DNA from: Hymenobacter sp. YIM 151858-1
Lineage (GTDB): Bacteria > Bacteroidota > Bacteroidia > Cytophagales > Hymenobacteraceae
Assembly: GCF_025979705.1 (NCBI RefSeq)
Contig: NZ_CP110136.1
Location: forward strand, 3,472,001-3,536,000
Direction of reading: 5' to 3'
Length of the DNA stretch: 64,000 nt
Shown here one piece after another: positions 14,059 to 23,272 of the stretch (within the stretch, counting starts at the first letter, position 1; each line of letters begins with the position of its first letter). The position numbers and the translations under genes were made by a program. Under the pieces are notes generated by a model that did no database searches, had not been told where the DNA came from, and worked only from the letters and a program-made list of their open reading frames with translations.

Positions 14059-16047
14059 ATGAGGAACCTGTTAGTTGTCTGTGCTGCGGCCGGTTCGGTT
14101 GCCCTGCTTGGCGGTTGCGCCGCATCGGGCAGCATGAGCAAGGCCGAGAAACGTTTTTCGCGCGGCGAGTACGAAACCGCCATTCAGCTGTACAAGGCTG
14201 ATGTAGCGCGCGGCAAAGACGTAGCCACGGCCAACTACAAAATAGCAGAAGCCTACCGCCTCTCGAACCGCATTGAGCAGGCCGAGGACTACTACAAAGC
14301 CGCCCTCGACGGCGGCCTGAAAAACCCCGACGCCCCGTTTTACTACGCCCTGGCCATGAAAGCCAACGGCAAGTACGATGACGCCGCCGCACGCTTTAAG
14401 CAGTACGCCGAAAGCGGCACCAACCGCAACCTGATACCCCGCGCCGAGCTGGAAGTGCAGAACGCGCAAGCCGTGTCGCAATTGGTGGCCATGCGCAGCA
14501 ACAGCGAGGTGCTGCCGCTCGACCAGATCAACACGCCCTCGGCCGAGTTCAGCGCCACCATCAAACCCGATACCAAGGAGCTGATCTTTGCCTCGGGCCG
14601 CGACGGCAAAAAGTACCTAGGCAACGGCGAAGGCTTCAACGATCTGTACGCCATCAAGTTTGATGACGTAGAGAAGATGACGGGTGGCACCGTGGTGCCG
14701 TTTGAGACGGTAGCCAAGGGCGCTGCCGCTACCGGCACCGATGCGGCCAAGGACACGGGCAAGCCGCTTTTCAACAAGCCCGGCACGCACGAGGCCTCGC
14801 CCACCTTCTCGCCCGATGGCAAAATGATGATCTTCGCCCGCTCGAACGACGGCTCGAAAAAGGGCTACCTGAGCGTGGATTTGTACGCCTCGTACTTCCG
14901 CGGCGGAGCCTGGACGGAGCCCGAAATCATCCGCGGCATCAACAACAGCCGCGCCGACGACTTTGCCCCGGTACTCTCGCCCGATGGCCGCACGCTGTAC
15001 TTCGCCTCATCGCGCCCCGGCGGGCAGGGCGGCAACGACTTGTACAAATCGACCCTGGGGGATAACAACCGCTGGGCCACGCCCGAGAACCTGGGCGAGC
15101 AGATTAACACCCCCGGCAACGAGAATTTCCCGGCCGTAGCGCCCGATGGCACGCTGTACTTCTCCTCCGACGGGCACCCGGGCTTGGGCAAACTCGATTT
15201 GTTTCGGGTGGAGAAGACCGGCAAGGTGACGAACATGGGTGCGCCCATCAACAGCACCGGCGACGACTTCGCGCCCTACCTCACGGGCAAGGACGTGGGC
15301 GTGTTTGCCTCGAACCGCGCCGGCGGCAAAGGCTCCGACGACCTGTACTTCTTCCGCAAAAAGCCGCTGAAGCTGGTGACGTTCTACGTGGAGGGCAAAG
15401 TGCAGGAGCTGGATAGCAAAACCGGCACCACAACCCCGCTCGCCAACGAAACGGTAACCATCAGCGGCAGCCGCGGCCAAAAGCAGGAGGTGCAGGTTGG
15501 AGCCGATGGCACCTTCAAGGCCAAGCTCGATACCTCGGCCACGTACACGCTGTTTGCCGACCGCCCGGGCTATTTCTCGGCGCGCCAGAGCGTGACCACC
15601 GTGGGCAAAGTGCCGCCGCAGGATCAGCTGCCCAACGAGATGAATGACATCAGCATTCCGGTGACGCTCACGCTCAACAAGATTGTGGTGAACAAGGCTA
15701 TCGTGGTCGAGAACATCTTCTACGACTACAACAAGGCCAACATTCGCCCCGATGCCGCCGTGGAGCTGGATAAGCTGGTGGAAACGCTGCAGGACAACCC
15801 CGACATCACCATCGAGCTAAGCTCGCACACCGACGCGCGTGGTAAAGATGCCTTCAACCAGGATTTGTCGCAGCGCCGGGCGCAATCGGCCGTCGACTAC
15901 ATCATCTCGAAAGGCATTGATAAGTCGCGCATTACGGCCCGTGGCTACGGCGAAACCCGCCCGGTTATCCGCACGGCCAAAACCGAAGCCGAGCACCAGC
16001 GCAACCGCCGCACCGAGTTTAAAGTCACCAAAATCAACGGCCGCTAA
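14059..16047 (+). CDS. PorE-like lipoprotein: TPR, propeller, CRD and OmpA domains
   Basis: A 662-residue exported protein. A signal peptide ends in the lipobox LLGGC. Then follow TPR-like helices (about 30-115), a PD40/WD40-like propeller (about 165-440, with repeated SPDGK, SPDGRTLYFAS and APDGTLYFSSDG blades), a carboxypeptidase-regulatory-like domain (about 445-525) and an OmpA peptidoglycan-binding domain (about 549-650, with SSHTDARG and NRRTEFKV). This order matches PorE of the type IX secretion system, which ties the secretion complex to peptidoglycan. Similar OmpA/PD40 proteins exist outside that system, so PorE identity is probable rather than certain. Confidence 0.8.
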   Translation: MRNLLVVCAAAGSVALLGGCAASGSMSKAEKRFSRGEYETAIQLYKADVARGKDVATANYKIAEAYRLSNRIEQAEDYYKAALDGGLKNPDAPFYYALAMKANGKYDDAAARFKQYAESGTNRNLIPRAELEVQNAQAVSQLVAMRSNSEVLPLDQINTPSAEFSATIKPDTKELIFASGRDGKKYLGNGEGFNDLYAIKFDDVEKMTGGTVVPFETVAKGAAATGTDAAKDTGKPLFNKPGTHEASPTFSPDGKMMIFARSNDGSKKGYLSVDLYASYFRGGAWTEPEIIRGINNSRADDFAPVLSPDGRTLYFASSRPGGQGGNDLYKSTLGDNNRWATPENLGEQINTPGNENFPAVAPDGTLYFSSDGHPGLGKLDLFRVEKTGKVTNMGAPINSTGDDFAPYLTGKDVGVFASNRAGGKGSDDLYFFRKKPLKLVTFYVEGKVQELDSKTGTTTPLANETVTISGSRGQKQEVQVGADGTFKAKLDTSATYTLFADRPGYFSARQSVTTVGKVPPQDQLPNEMNDISIPVTLTLNKIVVNKAIVVENIFYDYNKANIRPDAAVELDKLVETLQDNPDITIELSSHTDARGKDAFNQDLSQRRAQSAVDYIISKGIDKSRITARGYGETRPVIRTAKTEAEHQRNRRTEFKVTKINGR

Positions 16048-16073
16048 GCCGCTGGTTTAGCTGAGTTTCAGAG

Positions 16074-16104
16074 GCCCCCGCGCCCACCGGCCGGGGGCTT
16101 TTTT
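16074..16104 (+). terminator. terminator of the PorE-like gene
   Basis: Seven-base G+C arms at 16074-16080 and 16092-16098, followed by six T, 26 nt after the stop. Confidence 0.85.
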
Positions 16105-16246
16105 GTGGCCCTAGGTGAAGCGCGCATGGAATAGCTCGGCAGCACATGATGATGTGAGCCGCAGGCCGCCGAATTGGCACAGAAGTTGGCTTAGCGCTTT
16201 GTAGCCGATGTCGCACCGGTATCGGCTGCTATTGCCTCTCTCAGCT

Positions 16247-17452
16247 ATGAAACGAACCCTACTCCTGTGCCTGAGCCTGCTGTTGCTGGCCCAGGTAGCG
16301 CTGGCCATTCCGGCGGGCATGGCCGTGCGCTCTGAGCGCGGCTTGCCTTTCCGGTTGCGCCTCGATGGCAACCGCATTGGCGGCCGCCACGGCCTCACGC
16401 AGGTGCGCTTTGTGCGCCTGGCGCCTGGCTACCACTGGGCCGAGTTTCAGGTGCCAGCCAACGGTGGCGTGCTCAACTACCGCACCCGGGTGCAGCTGCT
16501 ACCGGGCCGCGAAACCCGCTTTGTGCTGGTGACGCGCCGCGGCTACCCGCCCGTGCTGCAACGCTTCGACGAAGTGCCGCTGCCGGGCTGGGCCGGTGGC
16601 TACGGCCGCGGCCCGCAGCCGCCCTACGAGTACGGCTACCAGTGCGAGCCCACGCCCTACAGCGGCCCAAGCGGCTGGCCCGCTCCCGGCAGCCGCGACG
16701 ATTGGTACGGCCGCGACGACGATGGCTACAGCAATAACGGTGGCTACGGGCGCGACCCGTACGAGCCGGTGCCCGGCGGCTACGGCAACGGCGGGTACAA
16801 CAACGGCGGCTACGGCAACAACTACCGCCACCTGCTGACGCCGCAGGAAGCCGACGAGCTGCTGCGCGCCATTCGGGCCCGCTCGTTCGACGACGAAAAG
16901 GTGCAGCTGGCCCGGCAGGCCCTGGCCGAAAGCAACCTGCGTACCGACGACCTAGGGCGTTTGCTTAGCGGCTTCGGTTTCGACGAAGGCAAGGTGAAGC
17001 TGGCCAAGTACGCCTACCCGCGCCTCACCGATCGGCACAACTTCTATCAGATTTACAACCAGTTCTCGTTCCGCTCGAGCGTAAGCGAGCTGCAGCGTTT
17101 TGTGGAGGAGTATGCTGCGGGCACCACCCTAGGTGGTGGCTACGGCGCCGGCTACCGGCAGCTGCTTGGCGCGCACGATGTTGATCAGCTGCTGCAAGCC
17201 CTCCGCACACGTTCGTTTGATGCGGAGCGGGTGCAGCTGGCCAAGCAAACCCTGGCCGAAAGCGACATCCGCGCCGACGATCTGCGCCGTTTGCTCGGCG
17301 GCATCAGCTTCGATAGCCACAAAGTAGAGCTGGCCAAATACGCTTACTCGCACGTGTCGGATCGGCAAAATTTCCACCGCATTGCCGATGCGTTTACCTC
17401 CAGCCTGAGCATGCGCGAAGTGCAGCAGTACGTAGCCGACAGCCGCGGCTAA
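16247..17452 (+). CDS. secreted protein with two DUF4476 domains
   Basis: A 401-residue protein with a signal peptide (RTLLLCLSLLLLAQVALA). Residues 22-110 are a beta-rich region, followed by a Gly/Tyr/Asn-rich linker (about 125-190, with NGGY and GGYG repeats). Two homologous DUF4476 domains follow at about 194-285 and 303-398; both carry LLxAxRxRSFDxExVQLAxQxLAES and end in KxxLAKYAY. The function of DUF4476 is unknown. The upstream ATG at 16208 would disrupt the signal peptide, so 16247 is used. It probably acts in the periplasm or at the cell surface. Confidence 0.85.
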   Translation: MKRTLLLCLSLLLLAQVALAIPAGMAVRSERGLPFRLRLDGNRIGGRHGLTQVRFVRLAPGYHWAEFQVPANGGVLNYRTRVQLLPGRETRFVLVTRRGYPPVLQRFDEVPLPGWAGGYGRGPQPPYEYGYQCEPTPYSGPSGWPAPGSRDDWYGRDDDGYSNNGGYGRDPYEPVPGGYGNGGYNNGGYGNNYRHLLTPQEADELLRAIRARSFDDEKVQLARQALAESNLRTDDLGRLLSGFGFDEGKVKLAKYAYPRLTDRHNFYQIYNQFSFRSSVSELQRFVEEYAAGTTLGGGYGAGYRQLLGAHDVDQLLQALRTRSFDAERVQLAKQTLAESDIRADDLRRLLGGISFDSHKVELAKYAYSHVSDRQNFHRIADAFTSSLSMREVQQYVADSRG

Positions 17453-17470
17453 GCAGCCCTAGGTGCCTGG

Positions 17471-17512
17471 CAACAAAAAGGCCCGAAGCACGTGCTTCGG
17501 GCCTTTTTGTTG
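17471..17512. terminator. bidirectional terminator, 42-bp perfect palindrome
   Basis: A perfect 21+21 palindrome with no spacer, centred between 17491 and 17492, with A5 and T5 tracts inside the arms. It lies between the converging DUF4476 and DUF4293 genes. Confidence 0.85.
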
Positions 17513-17535
17513 GGCTTGGTACGGGGTGCGCGGGG

Positions 17536-18003
17536 CTAGCGCAGCCGGTCCATCGAGCGCACCAGCTTTTCGTCGCGGCGGATAAAGCGGTTGGCCAGCA
17601 GGTTGAGCAGCAAGGCCAGCGTGGGCAGGTAAAAGCCGGCCTCAAACTCGCCGGGCATCTTCACGTTCAGCATTTGCTCTCCTACCGATGAGTAGTAGAA
17701 GCTGGCACCTAGGGTGGCCGCAATCAGCATGAGGTTGAGCGAGCCGAGCATGAGCTGCGTCATGCGCTTGCGGTACTGAAAAATTTCAACGAGGGCTACA
17801 AGCACCGAAGCAGCTGCCAGCCCGGCAATGGCGTAAGTGCCAACTGGCGCTTGGCTGGGGTTGGTGGAGGTGATTTGCGTGGCCGTCATGGTGAGAGCTT
17901 GCTTGCTCAGCGGGTCGGTTTTCGACCAGATGGGCAGGAAAAGCACGCAAGCCATGCTGATGGCCAGCAACAGTAAAAACACGCTTTGGATTCTTTGTAT
18001 CAT
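17536..18003 (-). CDS. DUF4293 integral membrane protein
   Basis: A 155-residue membrane protein with four hydrophobic segments, opening with MIQRIQSVFLLLLAISMACV, the characteristic start of DUF4293 proteins of Bacteroidetes. The family has no known function. It ends RRDEKLVRSMDRLR, a short cytoplasmic basic tail also typical of the family. It is divergent from the thiolase gene; the 79-nt spacer contains TACTTTTG on the minus strand at 18043-18050, a plausible -7 box. Confidence 0.85.
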   Translation of the reverse strand: MIQRIQSVFLLLLAISMACVLFLPIWSKTDPLSKQALTMTATQITSTNPSQAPVGTYAIAGLAAASVLVALVEIFQYRKRMTQLMLGSLNLMLIAATLGASFYYSSVGEQMLNVKMPGEFEAGFYLPTLALLLNLLANRFIRRDEKLVRSMDRLR

Positions 18004-18082
18004 CTTTGTGGTTATGTGCTAAATCCGGCTTCAGTGGGCCGGCAAAAGTAGCCAAAAGACTCCGCTAACCCGCATTTCTCCA

Positions 18083-19285
18083 ATGCCTGAAGCATATATC
18101 GTCGACGCGGTGCGTACGCCCGTTGGCAAATTTGGTGGCGCCCTCAGCGCTGTGCGCCCCGACGACCTGGCCGCCGTAGTACTGCGCGAACTGCTGCGCC
18201 GCAACAACACCATCGACCCCAAGTTGGTGGAAGACGTGATCATGGGCGCCGCCAACCAGGCCGGCGAAGACAACCGCAACGTAGCCCGCATGGCCGGGTT
18301 GTTGGCCGGCCTGCCCGCCAGCGTAGCCGGTGTAACGGTAAACCGCCTGTGCGCCTCGGGCCTGCAGAGCATCATCGACGCCACGCGGGCCGTGCGCTCG
18401 GGCGACGGCGACGTGTACCTGGCCGGCGGCTCCGAGAGCATGACCCGCGCGCCGTTTGTAATGGCCAAGTCGGAAACCGCTTTCGGCCGCGACTTCACCG
18501 CCCACGATACTACCCTGGGTTGGCGCTTCGTGAACCCGAAGCTGGCCAAGATGCACCACCCGTACTCGATGGGCGAAACCGCCGAGAACGTAGCCAAGAA
18601 GTACGGCATCAGCCGCGAAGAGCAGGACCAGTGGGCTTTTGAATCGCAGCGCAAATACCAGCGCGCGTTCGAGAAGGGCCGCTTCCGCCGCGAAATCGTG
18701 CCCGTGTTCGTATCGCAGCCCAAAACCGAGGCCGTGATGTTCGACACCGACGAGCACCCGCGCCTCACCTCAATCGAAAAGCTGGCTACCCTGAAGCCCG
18801 CCTTCAACCCCACCGATGGCTCCGTTACGGCCGGCAACTCGTCGGGCATCAACGATGGCGCCGCTGCTACCATGGTAGTAAGCGAAGAAATGGTAAAGCG
18901 CCTGAACCTGAAGCCGCTGGCCCGCGTGGTATCCACGGCCGTGGCGGGCGTCGATCCGGCCATTATGGGTGTTGGCCCGGTGCCGGCCACCCAAAAGGCC
19001 CTGCAGCGCGCCGGCCTCACGGTAAACGACCTCGATTTGATTGAGCTGAACGAAGCCTTTGCTGCCCAGGTAATTGCCTGCTGCCGCGACTTGGATCTTG
19101 ACCCAAGCAAGATCAACGTCAACGGTGGCTCCATTGCCATCGGCCACCCCCTAGGTGCCTCGGGTGCCCGCATTACGGCCACCCTGCTGCACGAAATGCA
19201 GCGCCGCGAGGGCGTGCGCTACGGCCTGGCTACCATGTGCGTAGGCGTAGGCCAGGGCGCTGCCGTTATCTACGAAAAGCTCTAA
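18083..19285 (+). CDS. acetyl-CoA C-acyltransferase (thiolase)
   Basis: A 400-residue thiolase that cleaves 3-ketoacyl-CoA with CoA to acetyl-CoA and a shortened acyl-CoA, or runs in reverse. The nucleophile C90 lies in RLCASGLQS, the histidine H355 in IAIGHPLGASG and the second cysteine C386 in MCVGVGQG. Length and motifs are complete. The region GEDNRNVARMAGLLAGLP resembles ketoadipyl-CoA/FadA-type enzymes, so a degradative role is likely, but no other beta-oxidation gene is adjacent. Confidence 0.93.
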   Translation: MPEAYIVDAVRTPVGKFGGALSAVRPDDLAAVVLRELLRRNNTIDPKLVEDVIMGAANQAGEDNRNVARMAGLLAGLPASVAGVTVNRLCASGLQSIIDATRAVRSGDGDVYLAGGSESMTRAPFVMAKSETAFGRDFTAHDTTLGWRFVNPKLAKMHHPYSMGETAENVAKKYGISREEQDQWAFESQRKYQRAFEKGRFRREIVPVFVSQPKTEAVMFDTDEHPRLTSIEKLATLKPAFNPTDGSVTAGNSSGINDGAAATMVVSEEMVKRLNLKPLARVVSTAVAGVDPAIMGVGPVPATQKALQRAGLTVNDLDLIELNEAFAAQVIACCRDLDLDPSKINVNGGSIAIGHPLGASGARITATLLHEMQRREGVRYGLATMCVGVGQGAAVIYEKL

Positions 19286-19296
19286 CCCGCTGCCGC

Positions 19297-19860
19297 ATGC
19301 CTGGCGCCCCGGCTACCGAGTTGTTGCGGCCCACGCTGCCGCTCGCCGTAGCCGGGGCGCGCTTGCGTCCGTTTGCGGCTGCCGATGCGCCGGCACTGGC
19401 CCGCCACGCCAACGACCGCGACATTTGGCTGAACCTGCGCGACCGGTTTCCGCACCCGTATTCGCTAGCCGATGCCGAGTGGTACCTGGGGTTTGTGCAG
19501 CACGAAGGCGCCGCCGATGTGCACCTGTGCATTGAGGTTGACGGCGAGGCCACCGGCAGCATCAGCGTGTTGTTTCAGGGCGATGTGCACCGGCGCGAGG
19601 CCGAAATCGGCTACTGGCTGGGGCGCGCCCACTGGGGCCGCGGTATTGCCACGGCGGCCGTGCAGGCGCTAACGGCTTATGCCCTAGGTAACTTCGACGT
19701 GTGCCGGCTCTACGCCACGGTGTTCGAGCACAACCTGGCCTCGGCGCGCGTGCTCGAAAAAGCCGGCTACACGCTGGAGGCCCGTCTGCGCAAAAGCATC
19801 ACCAAAGACGGCCAAACCCTGGACGGTTTGCTGTACGCGTTTATTAATTCTGAATGCTGA
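19297..19860 (+). CDS. GNAT family N-acetyltransferase (RimJ/RimL-like)
   Basis: A 187-residue acetyltransferase of the RimJ/RimL type. The acetyl-CoA-binding core is readable: AEIGYWLGRAHWGRGIATAAV as motif A, then CRLYATVFEHNLASARVLEKAGY. The substrate is unknown. The start is the ATG at 19297, 11 nt after the thiolase stop, so the two are probably cotranscribed. The last five residues, INSEC, are encoded by the first units of the heptad repeat that follows, so the native C-terminus may have been changed by the repeat. Confidence 0.88.
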   Translation: MPGAPATELLRPTLPLAVAGARLRPFAAADAPALARHANDRDIWLNLRDRFPHPYSLADAEWYLGFVQHEGAADVHLCIEVDGEATGSISVLFQGDVHRREAEIGYWLGRAHWGRGIATAAVQALTAYALGNFDVCRLYATVFEHNLASARVLEKAGYTLEARLRKSITKDGQTLDGLLYAFINSEC

Positions 19861-19940
19861 ATTAGGAATTCTGAATTGGTGGAATAACTCAGCCAAGCCA
19901 CCATACCAATTCATAATTCAGCATTCATAATTCATAATTC
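19845..19940. repeat. heptad-periodic intergenic inverted repeat
   Basis: The left arm is TAATTCT, GAATGCT, GAATTAG, GAATTCT, GAATTGG (19845-19879). The right arm, 19905-19940, is built of AATTCAT and AATTCAG-type units and pairs with the left apart from one missing unit. It overlaps the GNAT stop codon and ends just before the truA TTG start. Confidence 0.8.
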
Positions 19941-19944
19941 CCCC

Positions 19945-20793
19945 TTGCGCTACTTCCTCGAACTCGCTTACGACGGCACCCGCTACTGCGGCTGGCAAAC
20001 CCAGCCCAACGCCCTGAGCGTGCAGCAGGAGCTCGACCGCTGCCTGTCGCAGGTGCTGCGCCAGCCGGTGTATAGCCTGGGCAGCGGCCGCACCGATGCC
20101 GGCGTGCATGCCAGCCACCAGGTAGCACACTTCGATGCCGAGCTGCCCGCGCACCTGAACGAGGAGCAGCTGGTGTACCGCCTCAACCGTGCCCTGCCGC
20201 CCGACATCGGCGTGTACGCCGTTACGCCGGTGCAGCCCGATGCCCACGCCCGCTACGGCGCCGTGGCGCGCTCCTACGAGTACCACGTGGTGCTGCGCCG
20301 CGACCCGTTTCGGCGCGACCAGGCGCTGTGGCTTGACAAAGCGCCGAACGTAGAGACCATGAACGAAGCCGCACACTACCTCCTGGGGCAGCGCGACTTT
20401 ACGAGCTTCTCGAAAACCAAAGGCGCCGAAACGCACTACGTTTGCTGGGTGCACGAGGCCGGCTGGCACCCCACGCCGCACGGGCTGATGTTCCGCATTC
20501 GGGCCAACCGCTTTGTGCGCGGCATGGTACGGCTGGTAGTAGGCACCCTGCTCGATGTGGGCCGCGGCCGCCTTACGCCCGCCCAGTTTGCCGAAATATT
20601 GCACCGCCAAGAGCGCATAGCTGCCAGCGGCGCGGCGCCGGCGCAGGGCTTGTTTCTGAGCCGCGTGGAGTACCCACCGGAAATCCTGCTGGCTGAAAGT
20701 CAGCCTGAAAGCAAGCCATTTTTCGTAACCGACGAGGAGCTGCGGCCGCATTACTGGCGGGCCGGCCTGGGGCACGCGCCCGACCCGGCGTAA
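19945..20793 (+). CDS. truA: tRNA pseudouridine synthase A
   Basis: A 282-residue enzyme that converts uridines 38-40 of the tRNA anticodon stem-loop to pseudouridine. The catalytic aspartate D51 is in GSGRTDAGVHA, and other family signatures are LAYDGTRYCGWQ at the N-terminus, RSYEYHV and VRGMVRLVVGTLLDVGRG. The start is a TTG directly before RYFLELAYDG, which is the usual beginning of the protein. It follows the GNAT gene on the same strand, separated by the repeat element. Confidence 0.95.
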   Translation: MRYFLELAYDGTRYCGWQTQPNALSVQQELDRCLSQVLRQPVYSLGSGRTDAGVHASHQVAHFDAELPAHLNEEQLVYRLNRALPPDIGVYAVTPVQPDAHARYGAVARSYEYHVVLRRDPFRRDQALWLDKAPNVETMNEAAHYLLGQRDFTSFSKTKGAETHYVCWVHEAGWHPTPHGLMFRIRANRFVRGMVRLVVGTLLDVGRGRLTPAQFAEILHRQERIAASGAAPAQGLFLSRVEYPPEILLAESQPESKPFFVTDEELRPHYWRAGLGHAPDPA

Positions 20794-20857
20794 CTTGCGA
20801 GGCGTTTGGGCGGTTTAGCCTCTTACGTACCTATCGTCCTGACCTAACCTGCTGCCC

Positions 20858-22636
20858 GTGGAGCCTGCTGCTACTGCTACGTCGGCCAAAGCCGGCAATA
20901 TCTTCGACTGGCAAGTGCTCAGCCGCCTGCTGGTGTACATCCGGCCTTACCGCGGCATTTTCGCGCTGCTGATCTTCCTGACCGTTGCCACCGCGGTGCT
21001 AGGTACCATGCGCCCGTTTCTGATTCAGCAGATGGTGGACGTGCAGATTACCAACGGCGACTGGCAGGGGCTCAACCGCATGTTTGCCTGGCTAATGGCC
21101 TTGCTGGTGGCCCATACCGGCGTCAGCTACCTGCAAACTTTTTACGGTGGCTGGCTGGGCCAGTACATCGTGCGCGATATCCGCGTCGACCTCTACCAAC
21201 ACATCCTCAACCTGCGCCTGCAGTTCTTCGACCGCACACCCATTGGGGTGCTGGTAACGCGCAACATCTCCGACGTAGAAACCCTCTCGGACGTGTTCAG
21301 CGAAGGCCTTGCGGCCATGATCGGCGACATCCTGCAGCTGGTGTTCATCATGGCCTTCATGTTTTACATCGATTGGCGCCTCACGCTGGTAAGCCTGTCG
21401 GTGATTCCGCCGTTGCTGCTGAGCACGTACGTGTTCAAGGAGAAGGTGAAGAAGTCGTTTCAGGAGGTGCGCACCGCCGTGGCCAATCTCAACGCCTTTG
21501 TGCAGGAGCACCTCACGGGCATGGGCATCGTGCAGATTTTCGGCAACGAGGAGCGCGAGTTTCGCAAGTTCGAGAAGCTGAACCAAGCGCACACCCGCGC
21601 CAACATCCGCTCGGTGCTGTACTACTCGGTGTACTTCCCGGTGGCCGAAGTCCTAGGTGCCGTTGGCGTGGGCTTGCTGGTGTGGTACGCCGCGCAAGGC
21701 CAGATTGAGGGCACCATCTCGAAGGGGGCGCTCATCGCCTTCATCATGTACAACTCGCTGTTTTTCCGGCCCATTCGGCAAATTGCCGACCGCTTCAACA
21801 CGCTGCAGCTGGGCTTGGTAAGCACCGAGCGCCTCTTGAAGCTGCTCGACAGCAAGGAGTTTATCCCGAACGAAGGCACGCGCCAGCCCGCTACCCTGCG
21901 TGGGGAGGTTGACTTCCGCCACGTGTGGTTTGCTTATAATGAGCCCGAATGGGTGCTGCGCGACATTAGCTTTGAGGTGAAAGCCGGCCAGACTGTTGCT
22001 TTCGTGGGTGCTACGGGCGCCGGCAAAACCAGCATCATCAACCTGCTGTCGCGCTTCTACGACATTCAGCGCGGCGAAATATGCGTGGATGGGCACGACC
22101 TGCGCGAGTACGACCTGAAGGCGCTGCGCAAGCACATTGCCGTGGTGCTGCAGGATGTATTCCTGTTCAACGGTACCATTCAGGACAACATTACCCTAGG
22201 CGACCAGAGCATTACGGAGGAGCAAATCTGGGCCTCGGCGCGGCTGGTGGGGGCCGATAAGTTTATCGAGCGCCTGCCCGGCGGCTTGCAGTACAAGGTG
22301 ATGGAGCGCGGCTCGACGCTGTCGGTAGGCCAGCGCCAGCTCATCTCCTTCGTGCGCGCACTGGTGTACGACCCGCGCATCATCATTCTCGACGAAGCCA
22401 CCTCGTCGGTCGACTCCGAAACCGAGGAAATGATTCAGGAAGCCATTGAAAAGCTGATGCTGGGCCGCACCTCGCTGGTAATTGCCCACCGCCTGAGCAC
22501 CATTCAGAAGGCCGACCGCATCATCGTGCTCGACCGCGGCGAAATAAAGGAAAGCGGCCAGCACGAGGAGTTGCTGCGCCTGGGCGGCTACTACGCCCAG
22601 CTTTACCAAATGCAGTACTTAGTCAATGAACAATAA
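20858..22636 (+). CDS. ABC exporter half-transporter, likely one partner of a heterodimer
   Basis: A 592-residue half-transporter with six membrane helices (about 30-320) and one ATPase domain. Walker A is GATGAGKTS (about 385-393), the signature loop is LSVGQ (about 487), which departs from LSGGQ, and Walker B is IIILDEATSSVD with the catalytic Glu intact. Such a signature is typical of the YheH/TM288-like partner in heterodimeric multidrug or lipid exporters. The matching degenerate Walker B is found in the exporter at 27308-29092. The start is a GTG at 20858. The last residues, LVNEQ, come from the repeat element that follows. Confidence 0.9.
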   Translation: MEPAATATSAKAGNIFDWQVLSRLLVYIRPYRGIFALLIFLTVATAVLGTMRPFLIQQMVDVQITNGDWQGLNRMFAWLMALLVAHTGVSYLQTFYGGWLGQYIVRDIRVDLYQHILNLRLQFFDRTPIGVLVTRNISDVETLSDVFSEGLAAMIGDILQLVFIMAFMFYIDWRLTLVSLSVIPPLLLSTYVFKEKVKKSFQEVRTAVANLNAFVQEHLTGMGIVQIFGNEEREFRKFEKLNQAHTRANIRSVLYYSVYFPVAEVLGAVGVGLLVWYAAQGQIEGTISKGALIAFIMYNSLFFRPIRQIADRFNTLQLGLVSTERLLKLLDSKEFIPNEGTRQPATLRGEVDFRHVWFAYNEPEWVLRDISFEVKAGQTVAFVGATGAGKTSIINLLSRFYDIQRGEICVDGHDLREYDLKALRKHIAVVLQDVFLFNGTIQDNITLGDQSITEEQIWASARLVGADKFIERLPGGLQYKVMERGSTLSVGQRQLISFVRALVYDPRIIILDEATSSVDSETEEMIQEAIEKLMLGRTSLVIAHRLSTIQKADRIIVLDRGEIKESGQHEELLRLGGYYAQLYQMQYLVNEQ

Positions 22637-22723
22637 ACAATTATCAATGAGCAAAACCCGGTTTAGGGTGGTTCTCATTGCTAACTACTCATTGTTCATT
22701 GCTCATTGATAATTGTTCACTAC
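22620..22723. repeat. heptad-periodic intergenic inverted repeat
   Basis: Left units TAGTCAA, TGAACAA, TAAACAA, TTATCAA, TGAGCAA (22620-22654). Right units TCATTGC, TAACTAC, TCATTGT, TCATTGC, TCATTGA, TAATTGT, TCACTAC (22675-22723). The arms are mutually complementary. It contains the stop codon of the ABC gene and ends 3 nt before the next ATG. Confidence 0.8.
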
Positions 22724-22726
22724 CAA

Positions 22727-23248
22727 ATGTCTCGTTGGTTTTTCATTATTGGCGGCGTGCTGCTGTCGGTTTTTGCAGGCGTGTATGCCTACCTAGGTGG
22801 TTTTGCCACGCCGGAGGTAGAGCAGCTTACCACCAAGCAGCCCATTTACCTGGCCGGCCGCTACTACGAGGGCATCCCCGACCAAAACTTCGCCAAGCTG
22901 TTCAGCCAAACCAACGAGCTGTACCGCGCCGGCACCCTTAAGGGCGCGCTGGGCAACATTTACTACAACGACCCCGAGAAAGAAGGGCAGGAGGTGAAGG
23001 CCTTTATCGGTATGGTGGTGCCCGATACCACCAGCCAGCGGCTGCCCGTGGGCTACTCGTTCCGGGCCTTGCCGGCCGGGCAGCGCGTGCTGCGTGCCCG
23101 CGTAAAAGCCAATTTCATGCTGGCGCCGGGCAAGCTGTACCCCGCCCTGAAAGACGCCGTGAAAGAGCGCAAGCTCCAAACGCGGAGCGTCTTCGTGGAA
23201 CAATTCCCCGAAGACGCTCCGTCGGAAATGCTGGTGGTGCTGAAGTAA
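22727..23248 (+). CDS. membrane-anchored protein, possibly GyrI/effector-binding-like
   Basis: A 173-residue protein with an N-terminal membrane anchor (FFIIGGVLLSVFAGVYAYLGG) and a soluble alpha/beta domain of about 140 residues. The two halves (VKAFIGMVVPDTTS and TRSVFVEQFPEDAPSEMLVVLK) resemble the duplicated strands of GyrI/SOUL-like small-molecule-binding domains, but this is tentative. The ATG at 22727 is preferred because the frame before it lies in the repeat. It follows the ABC exporter on the same strand. Confidence 0.6.
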   Translation: MSRWFFIIGGVLLSVFAGVYAYLGGFATPEVEQLTTKQPIYLAGRYYEGIPDQNFAKLFSQTNELYRAGTLKGALGNIYYNDPEKEGQEVKAFIGMVVPDTTSQRLPVGYSFRALPAGQRVLRARVKANFMLAPGKLYPALKDAVKERKLQTRSVFVEQFPEDAPSEMLVVLK

Positions 23249-23272
23249 GCCGCGCCCGCGCCTAGGTGCCGG

